From Pseudomonas alkylphenolica (lineage in GTDB: Bacteria; Pseudomonadota; Gammaproteobacteria; Pseudomonadales; Pseudomonadaceae): a DNA stretch of 64,000 nucleotides. The DNA lies in assembly GCF_016009175.1 (NCBI RefSeq), contig NZ_JADUCM010000002.1, positions 372,001 through 436,000 of the forward strand, in the 5' to 3' direction. The position numbers were made by a program, and so were the translations under genes. This document shows, in pieces, positions 55,398 to 64,000 of this stretch. The notes below the pieces were generated by a model that was not told the DNA's origin, made no database searches, and saw only the letters and a list, made by a program, of their open reading frames with translations. The first letter of the stretch is position 1. Every line of letters starts with the position of its first letter.

Positions 55398-56555
55398 ATG
55401 CCCTGGCCATCGCTCAAAGACCAGTTTGCCGCGCTGATTGCCGCACCCTCGGTCAGCTGTACCCAACCTGTGCTGGACCAGTCCAACCGTGCGGTGATCG
55501 ACCTGCTGGCCGGGTGGCTGGGCGACCTTGGTTTTGACTGCGACATACAACAGGTGAACCCGGGCAAGTTCAACCTGCTGGCGTCCTATGGCAGTGGCCC
55601 GGGTGGTCTGGTGCTGGCCGGGCACAGCGATACGGTGCCTTACGACCCACAGCTGTGGAGTACCGACCCGCTCAAGCTGACCGAAGTCGATGGCCGTTGG
55701 GTGGGCTTGGGCAGTTGTGACATGAAAGGCTTCTTCGCCCTGATCATCGAGGCCGTGCAGCCGCTGCTGGCCCATGATTTCAAACAGCCTCTGCTGATCC
55801 TTGCCACCTGTGACGAAGAAAGTTCGATGTCGGGTGCCCGTGCATTGGCCGAGGCTGGCCGGCCGCTGGGGCGTGCGGCAGTGATCGGTGAGCCGACCGG
55901 GCTCAAGCCGATCCGCCTGCACAAGGGGGTGATGATGGAACGCATCGACATCCTCGGGCGAAGTGGCCATTCGTCGGATCCCAGCCTTGGACACAGCGCG
56001 CTGGAAGCCATGCATCAGGTGATGGGCGAACTGATGGGGTTGCGCCGGCAATGGCAGAAGGAATTCAACAATGCCCAGTTCAGCGTGCCGCAACCGACCC
56101 TGAACTTCGGCTGCATCCATGGCGGCGACAATCCCAACCGGATATGCGGGCAATGTGCGCTGGAGTTCGACCTGCGGCCGCTGCCGGGGATGGACCCGCA
56201 GGCCCTGCGTGCGGCCATTCGCCAGAAGCTGGCACCGCTGGCCGAGCAGCATCAGGTGCAGATCGACTACGCGCCGCTGTTCCCCGAAGTGCCGCCCTTC
56301 GAGCAGGCCGCCGATGCGGAACTGGTCAAGGTAGCCGAACGTCTTACCGGTCATCGCGCCGAAGCGGTAGCCTTTGGCACCGAAGCGCCTTATCTTCAGC
56401 GCCTGGGCTGCGAAACCCTGGTATTGGGCCCCGGTGACATCGCTTGTGCCCATCAGCCGGGCGAGTACCTTGAAATGTCACGCTTGCAGCCTACTGTGCG
56501 TCTATTGCGTGAACTGATTGAACATTATTGCCTGAGCCCGGTAATTGCCCGCTGA
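55398..56555 (+). CDS. argE: Acetylornithine deacetylase
   Basis: Zn-dependent M20 amidohydrolase producing ornithine from N-acetylornithine (arginine synthesis). 385 residues from ATG 55398 (GAGGAG upstream). Metal and catalytic blocks: AGHSDTVP, GSCDMKGFFAL, CDEESSMSGA (Glu pair), GEPTGLKPI and PGDIACAHQPGEYL. Followed 115 bases downstream by argA in the same direction. Confidence 0.94.
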   Translation: MPWPSLKDQFAALIAAPSVSCTQPVLDQSNRAVIDLLAGWLGDLGFDCDIQQVNPGKFNLLASYGSGPGGLVLAGHSDTVPYDPQLWSTDPLKLTEVDGRWVGLGSCDMKGFFALIIEAVQPLLAHDFKQPLLILATCDEESSMSGARALAEAGRPLGRAAVIGEPTGLKPIRLHKGVMMERIDILGRSGHSSDPSLGHSALEAMHQVMGELMGLRRQWQKEFNNAQFSVPQPTLNFGCIHGGDNPNRICGQCALEFDLRPLPGMDPQALRAAIRQKLAPLAEQHQVQIDYAPLFPEVPPFEQAADAELVKVAERLTGHRAEAVAFGTEAPYLQRLGCETLVLGPGDIACAHQPGEYLEMSRLQPTVRLLRELIEHYCLSPVIAR

Positions 56556-56670
56556 GTTCAGCCGTTTTCCCCAAGGAGATTGCGCGTGACGCCAAGCCTG
56601 TTCCGACGATAACCCTTCGAGCGCTGTGTGCTTTCCCGTTCTTGTCCAATTTTTTACAGGCTCTGTGGTT

Positions 56671-57969
56671 ATGCCCGATTACGTCAACTGGCTGCGTCAT
56701 GCTTCGCCTTACATCAACGCTCACCGGGAATGCACCTTTGTGGTCATGCTGCCCGGCGACGGCGTTGAACATCCCAATTTCGGCAACATCGTCCACGACC
56801 TGGTGCTGCTGCACAGCCTCGGGGTTCGGCTGGTACTGGTGCATGGTTCGCGCCCGCAGATCGAAACCCGCCTGAGCAGCCGCGGCCTGACTCCGCACTA
56901 CCATCGCGGCATGCGCATCACTGATGCCGCCACGCTGGAGTGCGTGATCGATGCGGTGGGGCAGTTGCGTATTGCCATTGAAGCGCGCCTGTCGATGGAC
57001 ATGGCCGCCTCGCCGATGCAGGGCTCGCGGCTGCGCGTGGCTTCCGGCAACCTGGTGACGGCGCGGCCGATCGGTGTGCTCGAAGGGGTCGACTATCACC
57101 ACACCGGCGAAGTGCGCCGGGTTGACCGCAAAGGCATCAATCGCCTGCTCGACGAACGTTCGATCGTGCTGTTGTCGCCTTTGGGCTATTCGCCCACCGG
57201 GGAAATTTTCAACCTCGCCTGTGAAGACGTCGCAACCCGCGCCGCCATCGAGCTGGAAGCCGACAAATTGCTGCTGTTCGGCGCTGAACGCGGCTTGCTT
57301 GATGAGCAAGGGCGGTTGGTGCGTGAACTGCGTCCGCAGCAGGTCCCCGCGCACCTGACGCGCCTGGGCAGCGATTATCAGGGTGAACTGCTCGATGCCG
57401 CCGCCGAGGCGTGCCGTGGTGGCGTGGCGCGTAGCCATATCGTCAGTTACGCCGAAGACGGTGCCTTGCTCACCGAACTGTTCACCCGCAATGGTGGTGG
57501 CACCCTCGTGGCCCAGGAGCAGTTCGAGAAGGTGCGTGAAGCGGAAATTGAAGACGTCGGTGGCCTGCTTGACCTGATCAGCCCGCTGGAAGAGCAGGGC
57601 ATCCTGGTACGTCGCTCGCGTGAGGTGCTGGAGCGCGAAATCGAGCAGTTCAGTGTGGTCGAGCGGGAAGGCATGATCATCGCCTGCGCAGCCTTGTACC
57701 CGATCGCAGATTCCGATGCTGGCGAGCTGGCGTGCCTGGCGGTCAATCCCGAGTATCGCCACGGTGGGCGCGGTGATGAGTTGCTTGAGCGTATCGAGAC
57801 GCGGGCGCGGGAAATGGGGCTCAATACACTGTTCGTACTGACGACCCGGACTGCGCACTGGTTCCGCGAGCGGGGCTTCGTCCCAAGCGGGGTCGAGCGG
57901 CTACCGGCGGCAAGGGCTTCGCTGTACAACTATCAGCGCAATTCGAAGATTTTCGAGAAGACGTTGTAG
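56671..57969 (+). CDS. argA: N-acetylglutamate synthase
   Basis: First committed enzyme of arginine synthesis. 432 residues from ATG 56671 (MPDYVNWLRHASPYINAHRE), the P. aeruginosa ArgA length; the earlier in-frame ATG at 56626 is ignored. N-terminal amino-acid-kinase-like domain (~1-285, LVLVHGSRPQIETRL) used for arginine feedback, C-terminal GNAT acetyltransferase (~290-432) with LAVNPEYRHGGRGDELLE as the acetyl-CoA loop. Followed by a REP cluster. Confidence 0.96.
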   Translation: MPDYVNWLRHASPYINAHRECTFVVMLPGDGVEHPNFGNIVHDLVLLHSLGVRLVLVHGSRPQIETRLSSRGLTPHYHRGMRITDAATLECVIDAVGQLRIAIEARLSMDMAASPMQGSRLRVASGNLVTARPIGVLEGVDYHHTGEVRRVDRKGINRLLDERSIVLLSPLGYSPTGEIFNLACEDVATRAAIELEADKLLLFGAERGLLDEQGRLVRELRPQQVPAHLTRLGSDYQGELLDAAAEACRGGVARSHIVSYAEDGALLTELFTRNGGGTLVAQEQFEKVREAEIEDVGGLLDLISPLEEQGILVRRSREVLEREIEQFSVVEREGMIIACAALYPIADSDAGELACLAVNPEYRHGGRGDELLERIETRAREMGLNTLFVLTTRTAHWFRERGFVPSGVERLPAARASLYNYQRNSKIFEKTL

Positions 57970-57975
57970 TTTTTG

Positions 57976-58055
57976 GGGCTGCTTTGCAGCCCATCGCCGG
58001 CAAAGCCGGCTCCCACAGGTGTGGGAGCCGGTTTACCGGACCGCCGCGAAGCGGT
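57976..58055. repeat. REP-type hairpin cluster after argA
   Basis: Three consecutive hairpins: GGGCTG-CTTT-GCAGCCC (57976-57992), a REP pair with arms at 57997-58016 and 58021-58039 (core GCCGGCTCCCAC / GTGGGAGCCGG), and ACCGC/GCGGT at 58040-58055. It sits between two convergent genes and should end both transcripts. Confidence 0.85.
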
Positions 58056-58057
58056 TG

Positions 58058-59434
58058 TTACACGGTATGCAGGTACCAGTTGTACTCGAGGTCGGAGATG
58101 GAGTGTTCGAACTCCTCCAGCTCACTCTCTTTGCAGGCCACGAAGATATCGATGTATTTCGGGTCGATGTACTTGGCCAGGATCTCGCTGTCGTCCAGCT
58201 CGCGCAGTGCATCACGCAAGTTGTTCGGCAGGCTCTGCTCGTTCTGCTCGTAGGAGTTGCCTTCGGTCGGCTCGCCTGGTTCAACCTTGTTGGTCAAACC
58301 ATGGTGAACGCCGGCCAGCACGGCGGCCATCAGCAGGTACGGGTTGGCGTCGGCACCGGCAACACGGTGTTCGATGCGCACGGCATCCGGTGAACCGGTT
58401 GGTACGCGCAGGGCCACGGTACGGTTGTCCAGGCCCCAGCTCGGCGAGTTGGGTACATAGAACTGGGCACCGAAACGGCGGTACGAGTTGACGTTCGGGC
58501 AGAGGAACGCCATCGACGCCGGTAGGGTCTCGAGCACACCGCCGATCGCGTGACGCAGTGCGGCGTTCTGCTCGGGATCCTCGCTGGTGAAGATGTTCTT
58601 GCCATCTTTGTCCAGCACCGAGATATGGACATGCAGACCATTACCCGCCTGGCCCGGATAGGGCTTGGCCATGAAGGTGGTGTCCATTTCATGGTCGTAG
58701 GCGATGTTCTTGATCAGGCGCTTGAGCAGTACCGCGTAGTCGCAGGCCTTCATCGGGTCGGCAACGTGGTGCAGGTTGACTTCGAACTGTGCCGGAGCGC
58801 TTTCCTTGACGATGGCGTCGGCAGGAATGCCTTGTTCCTTGGCGCCTTCGAGGATGTCCTGCAGGCAGTCGACGTACTCGTCGAGGTCGTCGATCAGGTA
58901 AACCTGGGTCGAAATCGGGCGTTTGCCGGAAATCGGCGAGCGTGGTGGCTGTGGACGGCCGTTCACGTTCTCCTGGTCGATCAGGTAGAACTCAAGTTCA
59001 AAGGCGGCGCAGATGGTCAGGCCCAGCTCGTCGAACTTGGTCACGACCTGACGCAGGACTTCCCGCGGGTCGGCAAAGAACGGCTCGCCTTCGAGTTCGT
59101 GCATGGTCATCAGCAGCTGAGCGGTCGGGCGCTTCTGCCAAGGCTCGTTGGACAGGGTATCGGGGATCGGATAGCAGATGCGGTCGGCATCGCCGATGTC
59201 CAGGCCCAGGCCGGTACTTTCGACGGTCGAACCGTTGATATCCAATGCGAAGAGGGAGGCCGGCAGGTTGATGCCTTTCTCGTAAACCTTGTGGAGGCTG
59301 GTGCGCTCAATGCGCTTGCCACGCACCACACCATTCATATCTGCAATCAGAAGGTCAACGTAGAGAACCTCAGGATGTTCCTTAAGGAACGCGTTCGCTT
59401 CGTTAAGCTGAACGGCACGCGGGGGTACCGACAT
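58058..59434 (-). CDS. spuI: Glutamine-synthetase-family gamma-glutamylpolyamine ligase (SpuI)
   Basis: ATP-dependent ligase joining glutamate to polyamines, the first step of gamma-glutamylated polyamine breakdown. 458 residues, GS type III-like fold with NGLHVHISVLDKDGKNIF, FLCPNVNSYRRFGAQF and the C-terminal ADANPYLLMAAVLAG. It lacks the adenylylation-site tyrosine region of GlnA, so it is not the housekeeping enzyme. Divergent from spuB. Precise polyamine (putrescine versus diaminopropane) is not readable from sequence. Confidence 0.88.
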   Translation of the reverse strand: MSVPPRAVQLNEANAFLKEHPEVLYVDLLIADMNGVVRGKRIERTSLHKVYEKGINLPASLFALDINGSTVESTGLGLDIGDADRICYPIPDTLSNEPWQKRPTAQLLMTMHELEGEPFFADPREVLRQVVTKFDELGLTICAAFELEFYLIDQENVNGRPQPPRSPISGKRPISTQVYLIDDLDEYVDCLQDILEGAKEQGIPADAIVKESAPAQFEVNLHHVADPMKACDYAVLLKRLIKNIAYDHEMDTTFMAKPYPGQAGNGLHVHISVLDKDGKNIFTSEDPEQNAALRHAIGGVLETLPASMAFLCPNVNSYRRFGAQFYVPNSPSWGLDNRTVALRVPTGSPDAVRIEHRVAGADANPYLLMAAVLAGVHHGLTNKVEPGEPTEGNSYEQNEQSLPNNLRDALRELDDSEILAKYIDPKYIDIFVACKESELEEFEHSISDLEYNWYLHTV

Positions 59435-60015
59435 GATGCAACACCTTTGTTGTTAAAAATATCAATCAATGGGGGCTTGCAGCTCCAGTCAATCGGAAAG
59501 CCCTACTGAAGTCAAGCCAACCCCATGATGCCCTAAAATGGCCCTCGAGCGGCATTTTTGCTGCAATTAAGGGCGCAGACAATCGCTGCTTTCGTACGAT
59601 ACGAGCGGTTTTGAGCATGCCGTGTTCTATTTTTTACGGGGGTGTTGTGTAAAAAAATGAACAAGGCTAAGCTCGGTGGCAACCCATAACATCAATAATA
59701 CCGGGGGTTACATGTCACGCTTGCCGACAACCGGCATCACCGTCTGCCGCTCGCAGATCGGTCTGCACGCATTCTACGCGGGCGGCTTTCGCCGCGCGCC
59801 AGCATCCTGCACCCCGGCTGAAATAATTGACGGCCCGGGCAGCCTGCCCGTTGTCGCCACCTCTTTGAATACCTTATGCCTTCACTATAGCGGCCCTCGC
59901 CGCGGTATGCCCTCGCGTGGCTTTTGCTTTAGCGTTGCCCGGCATCCAGAATGTCTGGGACGGCCCACTCCGGGTGTCCTGACGACAGTCCAGACATTTA
60001 CCTCCTGAGGTATTT
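59435..60015. other. Divergent control region between spuI and spuB
   Basis: This 581-base gap holds no gene I accept; a 110-codon open frame at 59676-60008 has no family features and poor codon pattern. It contains AT-rich stretches near both ends (TTTTTTACG near 59630; AAAAAAATG near 59650), a GC-rich hairpin (GCGGCTTTCGCCGC near 59785) and the CCAGA/TCTGG repeats listed separately. Confidence 0.7.
59946..59998. promoter_or_regulatory. CCAGA-type repeated operator candidate before spuB
   Basis: The palindrome CCAGA-ATG-TCTGG (59946-59958) shares its right half with a longer inverted repeat, AATGTCTGG (59950-59958) and CCAGACATT (59990-59998), ending 17 bases before the spuB start. Three copies of one half-site suit a dimeric regulator, or an mRNA stem at the leader. 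Confidence 0.45.
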
Positions 60016-61374
60016 ATGAGTAACAACCTCGACCAGCTCACCGATTGGTTGAAAGAACACAAGATCACTGAAGTGGAGTGCTTGATCAGCGACCTCACCG
60101 GGATCACACGTGGCAAGATTTCTCCAACCAACAAGTTCATCGCCGAAAAAGGCATGCGCTTGCCCGAGAGCGTCCTGCTGCAAACCGTTACTGGCGACTA
60201 CGTCGATGACGACATCTATTACGAACTGCTGGACCCGGCCGACATCGACATGATCTGCCGTCCAGACGAGAACGCGGTGTTTCTCGTGCCGTGGGCGATC
60301 GAGCCGACCGCCCAGGTGATCCACGATACCTACGACAAGCAGGGCAACCCGGTCGAACTGTCGCCGCGCAACGTGCTCAAGAAGGTGCTGAAACTCTATG
60401 CCGACAAGGGCTGGCAGCCGATCGTGGCGCCAGAAATGGAGTTTTACCTGACCAAGCGCTGCGAAGACCCTGACTTCCCGCTGCAGCCACCGATCGGCCG
60501 CTCGGGGCGCCCGGAAACCGGTCGTCAGTCGTTCTCTATTGAAGCCGCCAACGAATTCGATCCGCTGTTCGAAGACGTCTATGACTGGTGCGAACTGCAG
60601 AACCTCGACCTGGACACGCTGATCCACGAAGACGGCACAGCACAGATGGAAATCAACTTCCGTCACGGCAATGCCCTGGCCCTGGCCGACCAGATCCTGG
60701 TGTTCAAGCGGACCATGCGTGAAGCGGCGCTCAAGCACAATGTCGCGGCCACCTTCATGGCCAAGCCGATGACCGGCGAGCCCGGCAGCGCCATGCACCT
60801 GCACCAGAGCATCATCGACGTGCACACCGGCAAGAACATCTTCTCCGATGAAGACGGGCGCATGAGCGAGCTGTTCCTCAACCATGTGGGCGGCCTGCAG
60901 AAGTTCATCCCGGTGGTGTTGCCGCTGTTCGCGCCGAACGTCAACTCGTTCCGCCGCTTCCTGCCCGACACCTCGGCGCCGGTGAACGTGGAGTGGGGCG
61001 AGGAAAACCGCACCGTTGGCCTGCGCGTTCCGGATGCCGGCCCACAGAACCGCCGCGTCGAGAACCGCTTGCCAGGCGCCGATGCCAACCCGTACCTGGC
61101 GATCGCCGCCAGCTTGCTGTGCGGCTATATCGGCATGGTCGAGGGCATCAAGCCCAGCGCGCCGGTACAGGGCCGCGGTTATGAGCGCCGCAACCTGCGC
61201 CTGCCGCTGACCATCGAGGACGCGCTGGAGCGCATGGAGAACTGCCAGGCACTGGAACCGTACCTGGGCAAGAAATTCATTACCGGCTACGTCGCGACCA
61301 AACGCGCCGAGCATGAAAACTTCAAACGCGTAATCAGCTCCTGGGAACGTGAGTTCCTGCTGTTTGCGGTCTGA
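60016..61374 (+). CDS. spuB: Glutamine-synthetase-family gamma-glutamylputrescine synthetase (SpuB)
   Basis: 452 residues, second GS-type ligase of the cluster and clearly homologous to SpuI. Key blocks: MEFYLTKRCEDPDFPLQPPI (part), MAKPMTGEPGSAMHLHQSI, PLFAPNVNSFRRFLPDTSAP and LPGADANPYLAIAAS. Starts at ATG 60016 behind CCTGAGG. Substrate is putrescine or another polyamine by analogy to PAO1 spuB. spuC follows 47 bases later. Confidence 0.9.
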   Translation: MSNNLDQLTDWLKEHKITEVECLISDLTGITRGKISPTNKFIAEKGMRLPESVLLQTVTGDYVDDDIYYELLDPADIDMICRPDENAVFLVPWAIEPTAQVIHDTYDKQGNPVELSPRNVLKKVLKLYADKGWQPIVAPEMEFYLTKRCEDPDFPLQPPIGRSGRPETGRQSFSIEAANEFDPLFEDVYDWCELQNLDLDTLIHEDGTAQMEINFRHGNALALADQILVFKRTMREAALKHNVAATFMAKPMTGEPGSAMHLHQSIIDVHTGKNIFSDEDGRMSELFLNHVGGLQKFIPVVLPLFAPNVNSFRRFLPDTSAPVNVEWGEENRTVGLRVPDAGPQNRRVENRLPGADANPYLAIAASLLCGYIGMVEGIKPSAPVQGRGYERRNLRLPLTIEDALERMENCQALEPYLGKKFITGYVATKRAEHENFKRVISSWEREFLLFAV

Positions 61375-61421
61375 TCAACCCGGAGCCGCAGGAGTGCGGC
61401 CGTCAGAAAACGGAGAAGCAC

Positions 61422-62780
61422 ATGAGCGTCAACAACCCGCAAACCCGTGAGTGGCAAGCTTTGAGCAGCGAGCATCACCTGGCGCCTTTCAGCGATTACA
61501 AACAGTTGAAAGAGAAGGGGCCGCGAATCATCACAAAAGCTCAAGGCGTGCACCTGTGGGACAGCGAGGGCAACAAGATCCTCGACGGCATGGCTGGCTT
61601 GTGGTGCGTTGCCGTTGGCTATGGCCGTGAGGAGCTGGTCGAGGCTGCCTCCAAGCAGATGCGTGAGCTGCCGTACTACAACCTGTTTTTCCAGACGGCC
61701 CACCCACCGGCACTGGAACTGGCCAAGGCCGTTTCCGACGTGGCGCCGGAAGGTATGACCCATGTGTTCTTCACCGGCTCCGGCTCCGAAGGCAACGACA
61801 CCATCTTGCGCATGGTTCGCCACTACTGGGCGGTCAAGGGCAAGCCGAACAAGCAAGTGATCATCGGCCGCATCAACGGCTACCACGGCTCCACCGTGGC
61901 CGGCGCTGCCCTGGGCGGCATGAGCGGCATGCACGCACAGAGCGGCACGCTGCCAGGCATCGTGCACATCCCGCAACCGTACTGGTTCGGTGAAGGCGGC
62001 GACATGACCCCGGACGAGTTCGGGGTCTGGGCCGCCGAACAGCTGGAGAAGAAAATCCTCGAAGTCGGCGAAGACAATGTCGCTGCCTTTATTGCCGAGC
62101 CTATCCAGGGCGCTGGCGGGGTGATCATTCCGCCAGATACCTACTGGCCGAAGATCAAGGAGATTCTGGCCAAGTACGACATCCTGTTCATCGCCGACGA
62201 AGTGATCTGCGGTTTCGGTCGCACCGGCAAGTGGTTCGGCTCCAACTACTACGACCTCAAGCCCGACCTGATGACCATCGCCAAAGGTCTCACTTCCGGT
62301 TACATCCCCATGGGCGGTGTGATCGTACGTGACGAAGTGGCGCGTGTGGTCAGTGAAGGCGGTGACTTCAACCACGGTTTCACTTACTCGGGTCACCCGG
62401 TGGCGGCCGCTGTGGGCCTGGAAAACCTGCGGATTCTGCGCGATGAAAAAATTATCGAGCAGGTCGAGGAAGAAACGGCACCGTATTTGCAAAAACGTTT
62501 GCGCGAGTTGAACGATCACCCGCTGGTTGGCGAAGTGCGTGGCCTGGGCATGCTCGGTGCAATCGAGCTGGTCAAGGACAAGGCAACGCGGGCGCGTTAC
62601 GAAGGCCAGGGCGCAGGCATGATCTGCCGCCAGCACTGCTTCGACAACGGCCTGATCATGCGCGCCGTAGGCGACACCATGATCATTGCACCACCGCTGG
62701 TCATCAGCCGTGAAGAGATCGACGAGCTGGTTGAAAAGGCACGCAAATGCCTGGACTTGACGCTTGAGGCGCTGAAATAG
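61422..62780 (+). CDS. spuC: Polyamine aminotransferase SpuC (pyruvate-linked)
   Basis: Class III omega-aminotransferase that transaminates putrescine (and related amines) with pyruvate, 452 residues. PLP lysine in LMTIAKGLTSGYIPMGGVI; cofactor contacts FTGSGSEGNDT and FIADEVICGFGRTG. Starts ATG 61422 after GGAG. It lies between spuB and spuD as in PAO1. Confidence 0.94.
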   Translation: MSVNNPQTREWQALSSEHHLAPFSDYKQLKEKGPRIITKAQGVHLWDSEGNKILDGMAGLWCVAVGYGREELVEAASKQMRELPYYNLFFQTAHPPALELAKAVSDVAPEGMTHVFFTGSGSEGNDTILRMVRHYWAVKGKPNKQVIIGRINGYHGSTVAGAALGGMSGMHAQSGTLPGIVHIPQPYWFGEGGDMTPDEFGVWAAEQLEKKILEVGEDNVAAFIAEPIQGAGGVIIPPDTYWPKIKEILAKYDILFIADEVICGFGRTGKWFGSNYYDLKPDLMTIAKGLTSGYIPMGGVIVRDEVARVVSEGGDFNHGFTYSGHPVAAAVGLENLRILRDEKIIEQVEEETAPYLQKRLRELNDHPLVGEVRGLGMLGAIELVKDKATRARYEGQGAGMICRQHCFDNGLIMRAVGDTMIIAPPLVISREEIDELVEKARKCLDLTLEALK

Positions 62781-62788
62781 CCAAGTGC

Positions 62789-62880
62789 TAGGCTAGCCTA
62801 ATGGCATCATCGTGTTTCGAGGCGCGCGTTGGTTGAAAGTGCGCCTTGGAACTTGCCAGACTAGCGACTGTTTCAGTCGC
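62789..62880 (+). promoter_or_regulatory. Palindrome and hairpins between spuC and spuD
   Basis: TAGGCTAGCCTA (62789-62800, perfect 12-base palindrome), AGGCGC/GCGCCT (62820-62846) and GCGACTG-TTT-CAGTCGC (62864-62880). They may attenuate readthrough or set binding-protein expression separately from spuB-spuC. Confidence 0.55.
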
Positions 62881-62934
62881 CCGACAGCCGGCCACTGAAC
62901 AGATGGCTAAATAAAAAATTCTGGAGCATTACGC

Positions 62935-64000
62935 ATGAAGAAATTGGGCAAGACGTTGTTGGCTATGTCCCTGATGGGCGCCATGGCCAGTGCTGTTCAG
63001 GCGGATGACAAAGTGCTGCATGTGTACAACTGGTCGGACTACATCGCGCCAGACACCGTCGCCAACTTCGAGAAGCAAACCGGCATCAAGGTCGTTTACG
63101 ACGTCTTCGACAGTAACGAAACCCTGGAAGCCAAACTGCTGGCCGGCAAGTCCGGTTACGACGTGGTCATCCCGTCGAACAACTTCCTGGCCAAACAGAT
63201 CCACGCCGGTGTTTACCAGGAGCTGGACAAGTCCAAGCTTCCTAACTGGAAGAACCTCGACGAAGACCTGCTTAACGCTGTTGGCGCTGCTAGCGACCCG
63301 GGTAACAAGTACGCCTTCCCGTACATGTGGGGCTCCATCGGCATCGGCTACAACCCGGAGAAGGTCAAGGCCGCGCTGGGCGTGGACAAGATCGATTCGT
63401 GGGATGCCGTGTTCAAGCCTGAGAACATTGCCAAGCTCAAGAGCTGCGGTGTGAGCTTCCTCGATGCACCGACCGAGATGATTCCGGCTGCGCTGCACTA
63501 CCTGGGCCTGCCGAGCGACAGCACCAAGAAGGAAGACCTGAAGAAGGCTGAAGAGCTGTTCCTCCAGATCCGTCCTTCGATCACCTACTTCCACTCGTCC
63601 AAGTACATCTCGGACCTGGCCAACGGCAACATTTGCGTGGCCGTGGGTTACTCGGGTGACCTGGAGCAGTCCAAGGCCCGTGCCCATGAGGCCGGCGACA
63701 AGGTCAAGCTGAGCTACACCATTCCGAAGGAAGGTGCAGGTACTTTCTACGACATGGTCGCCATTCCGAAAGACGCCGAGAACGTTGAGGCTGCTTACAA
63801 GTTCATGGACTTCCTGCTGCAACCGAAAGTGATGGCCGGCATTACCAACGCCGTGCGCTTCCCGAACGGCAACAAGGCGGCCACCCCGCTGGTGGACAAA
63901 GACATCACCAGCGATCCTGCCATCTACCCGTCCGACGAAGTGAAGGCGAAGCTGTACGCCATCAAAGCGCCGGAAAAAGCTGCCCAGCGTGATATCACGC
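62935..64000 (+). CDS. spuD: Polyamine ABC transporter substrate-binding protein (SpuD/PotF type), cut by window end
   Basis: Periplasmic receptor for putrescine/spermidine. About 355 codons are seen with no stop before 64000; expected length about 365. Signal peptide ~1-23 (ends VQA), then [37 protein letters not shown], and [17 protein letters not shown], the PotF/PotD family profile. The missing end should carry the last few residues, followed presumably by the transporter permease and ATPase genes. Confidence 0.94.
   Translation, partial: MKKLGKTLLAMSLMGAMASAVQADDKVLHVYNWSDYIAPDTVANFEKQTGIKVVYDVFDSNETLEAKLLAGKSGYDVVIPSNNFLAKQIHAGVYQELDKSKLPNWKNLDEDLLNAVGAASDPGNKYAFPYMWGSIGIGYNPEKVKAALGVDKIDSWDAVFKPENIAKLKSCGVSFLDAPTEMIPAALHYLGLPSDSTKKEDLKKAEELFLQIRPSITYFHSSKYISDLANGNICVAVGYSGDLEQSKARAHEAGDKVKLSYTIPKEGAGTFYDMVAIPKDAENVEAAYKFMDFLLQPKVMAGITNAVRFPNGNKAATPLVDKDITSDPAIYPSDEVKAKLYAIKAPEKAAQRDIT

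Noticed and set aside
59676..60008. 110-codon frame in the spuI-spuB gap
   Set aside because: No family match, poor composition for this genome, and it covers the operator-like repeats and the spuB ribosome site.

Overview
The window is chromosomal DNA of a fluorescent Pseudomonas, most likely the P. putida group. The genus call rests on gene order: argH / algR-hemC-hemD-hemX-hemY / dsbB / algQ / algP, hemB-ppk / ppx / trxA / rho / ubiD, the zapA-6S RNA-5-FCL locus, pepP-ubiH-ubiI, gcvTHP and the spu polyamine cluster. It also rests on high GC, AlgP and AlgQ homologues, and short inverted REP-type repeats between genes. The group-level call is tentative. It comes from the look of the REP elements and from algR having no sensor gene (algZ/fimS) beside it.

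Layout. 1-9.4 kb: 5' part of argH, the response regulator algR, the haem/siroheme genes hemCDXY, dsbB, the anti-sigma factor algQ/rsd, an FKBP isomerase and the repetitive histone-H1-like algP. 9.3-18.4 kb: a TIGR02444 gene, an ABC-F ATPase, an MscS-like protein, a LysE-type exporter, a cytochrome c-FTR1 iron permease fusion, a DUF188 gene, elbB, a sterol-desaturase-family hydroxylase and a DedA protein. 18.5-25.5 kb: hemB-ppk behind a good PHO box, convergent ppx, trxA and rho. 25.5-31.2 kb: ubiD with an adjoining 2Fe-2S reductase, a ChaC-like cyclotransferase, a secreted TonB-domain protein behind a probable Fur box, a quinone oxidoreductase and a FliL-like protein. 31.2-36.1 kb: a three-gene efflux operon (HlyD-type adaptor, RbbA-type double-ATPase/permease fusion, second permease). 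36.1-43.3 kb: EVE protein, a 46-residue membrane peptide, 5-FCL, 6S RNA, zapA and the ubiquinone/pepP operon. 43.3-51.1 kb: a two-gene ferric-type ABC importer lacking its ATPase, gcvT-gcvH-gcvP and a DUF2388 protein. 51.1-58 kb: a lone GspE/PilB-type ATPase, an ACT-like small protein opposite an Lrp regulator, a CYTH-CHAD protein, argE and argA. 58-64 kb: spuI facing spuB-spuC-spuD (spuD runs off the end).

Functional themes are tetrapyrrole synthesis (hemB, C, D, X, Y), polyphosphate turnover (ppk, ppx, a CYTH-CHAD triphosphatase), ubiquinone synthesis (ubiD, ubiH, ubiI), iron uptake (FTR1 fusion, FbpAB-like pair, TonB-like protein), arginine and polyamine metabolism (argH, argE, argA, spu) and one-carbon/glycine metabolism (gcv, 5-FCL).

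I saw no phage, integrase, insertion sequence, CRISPR array or recognisable defence island; this is mostly conserved core genome. The most interesting signals are non-coding: a long hairpin filling the gcvH-gcvP junction and ending at the gcvP start codon, a PHO-box promoter in front of hemB-ppk, paired hairpins between the ferric transporter genes, palindromes upstream of the efflux and iron genes, and the synonymous-codon pattern of the algP tandem repeat.
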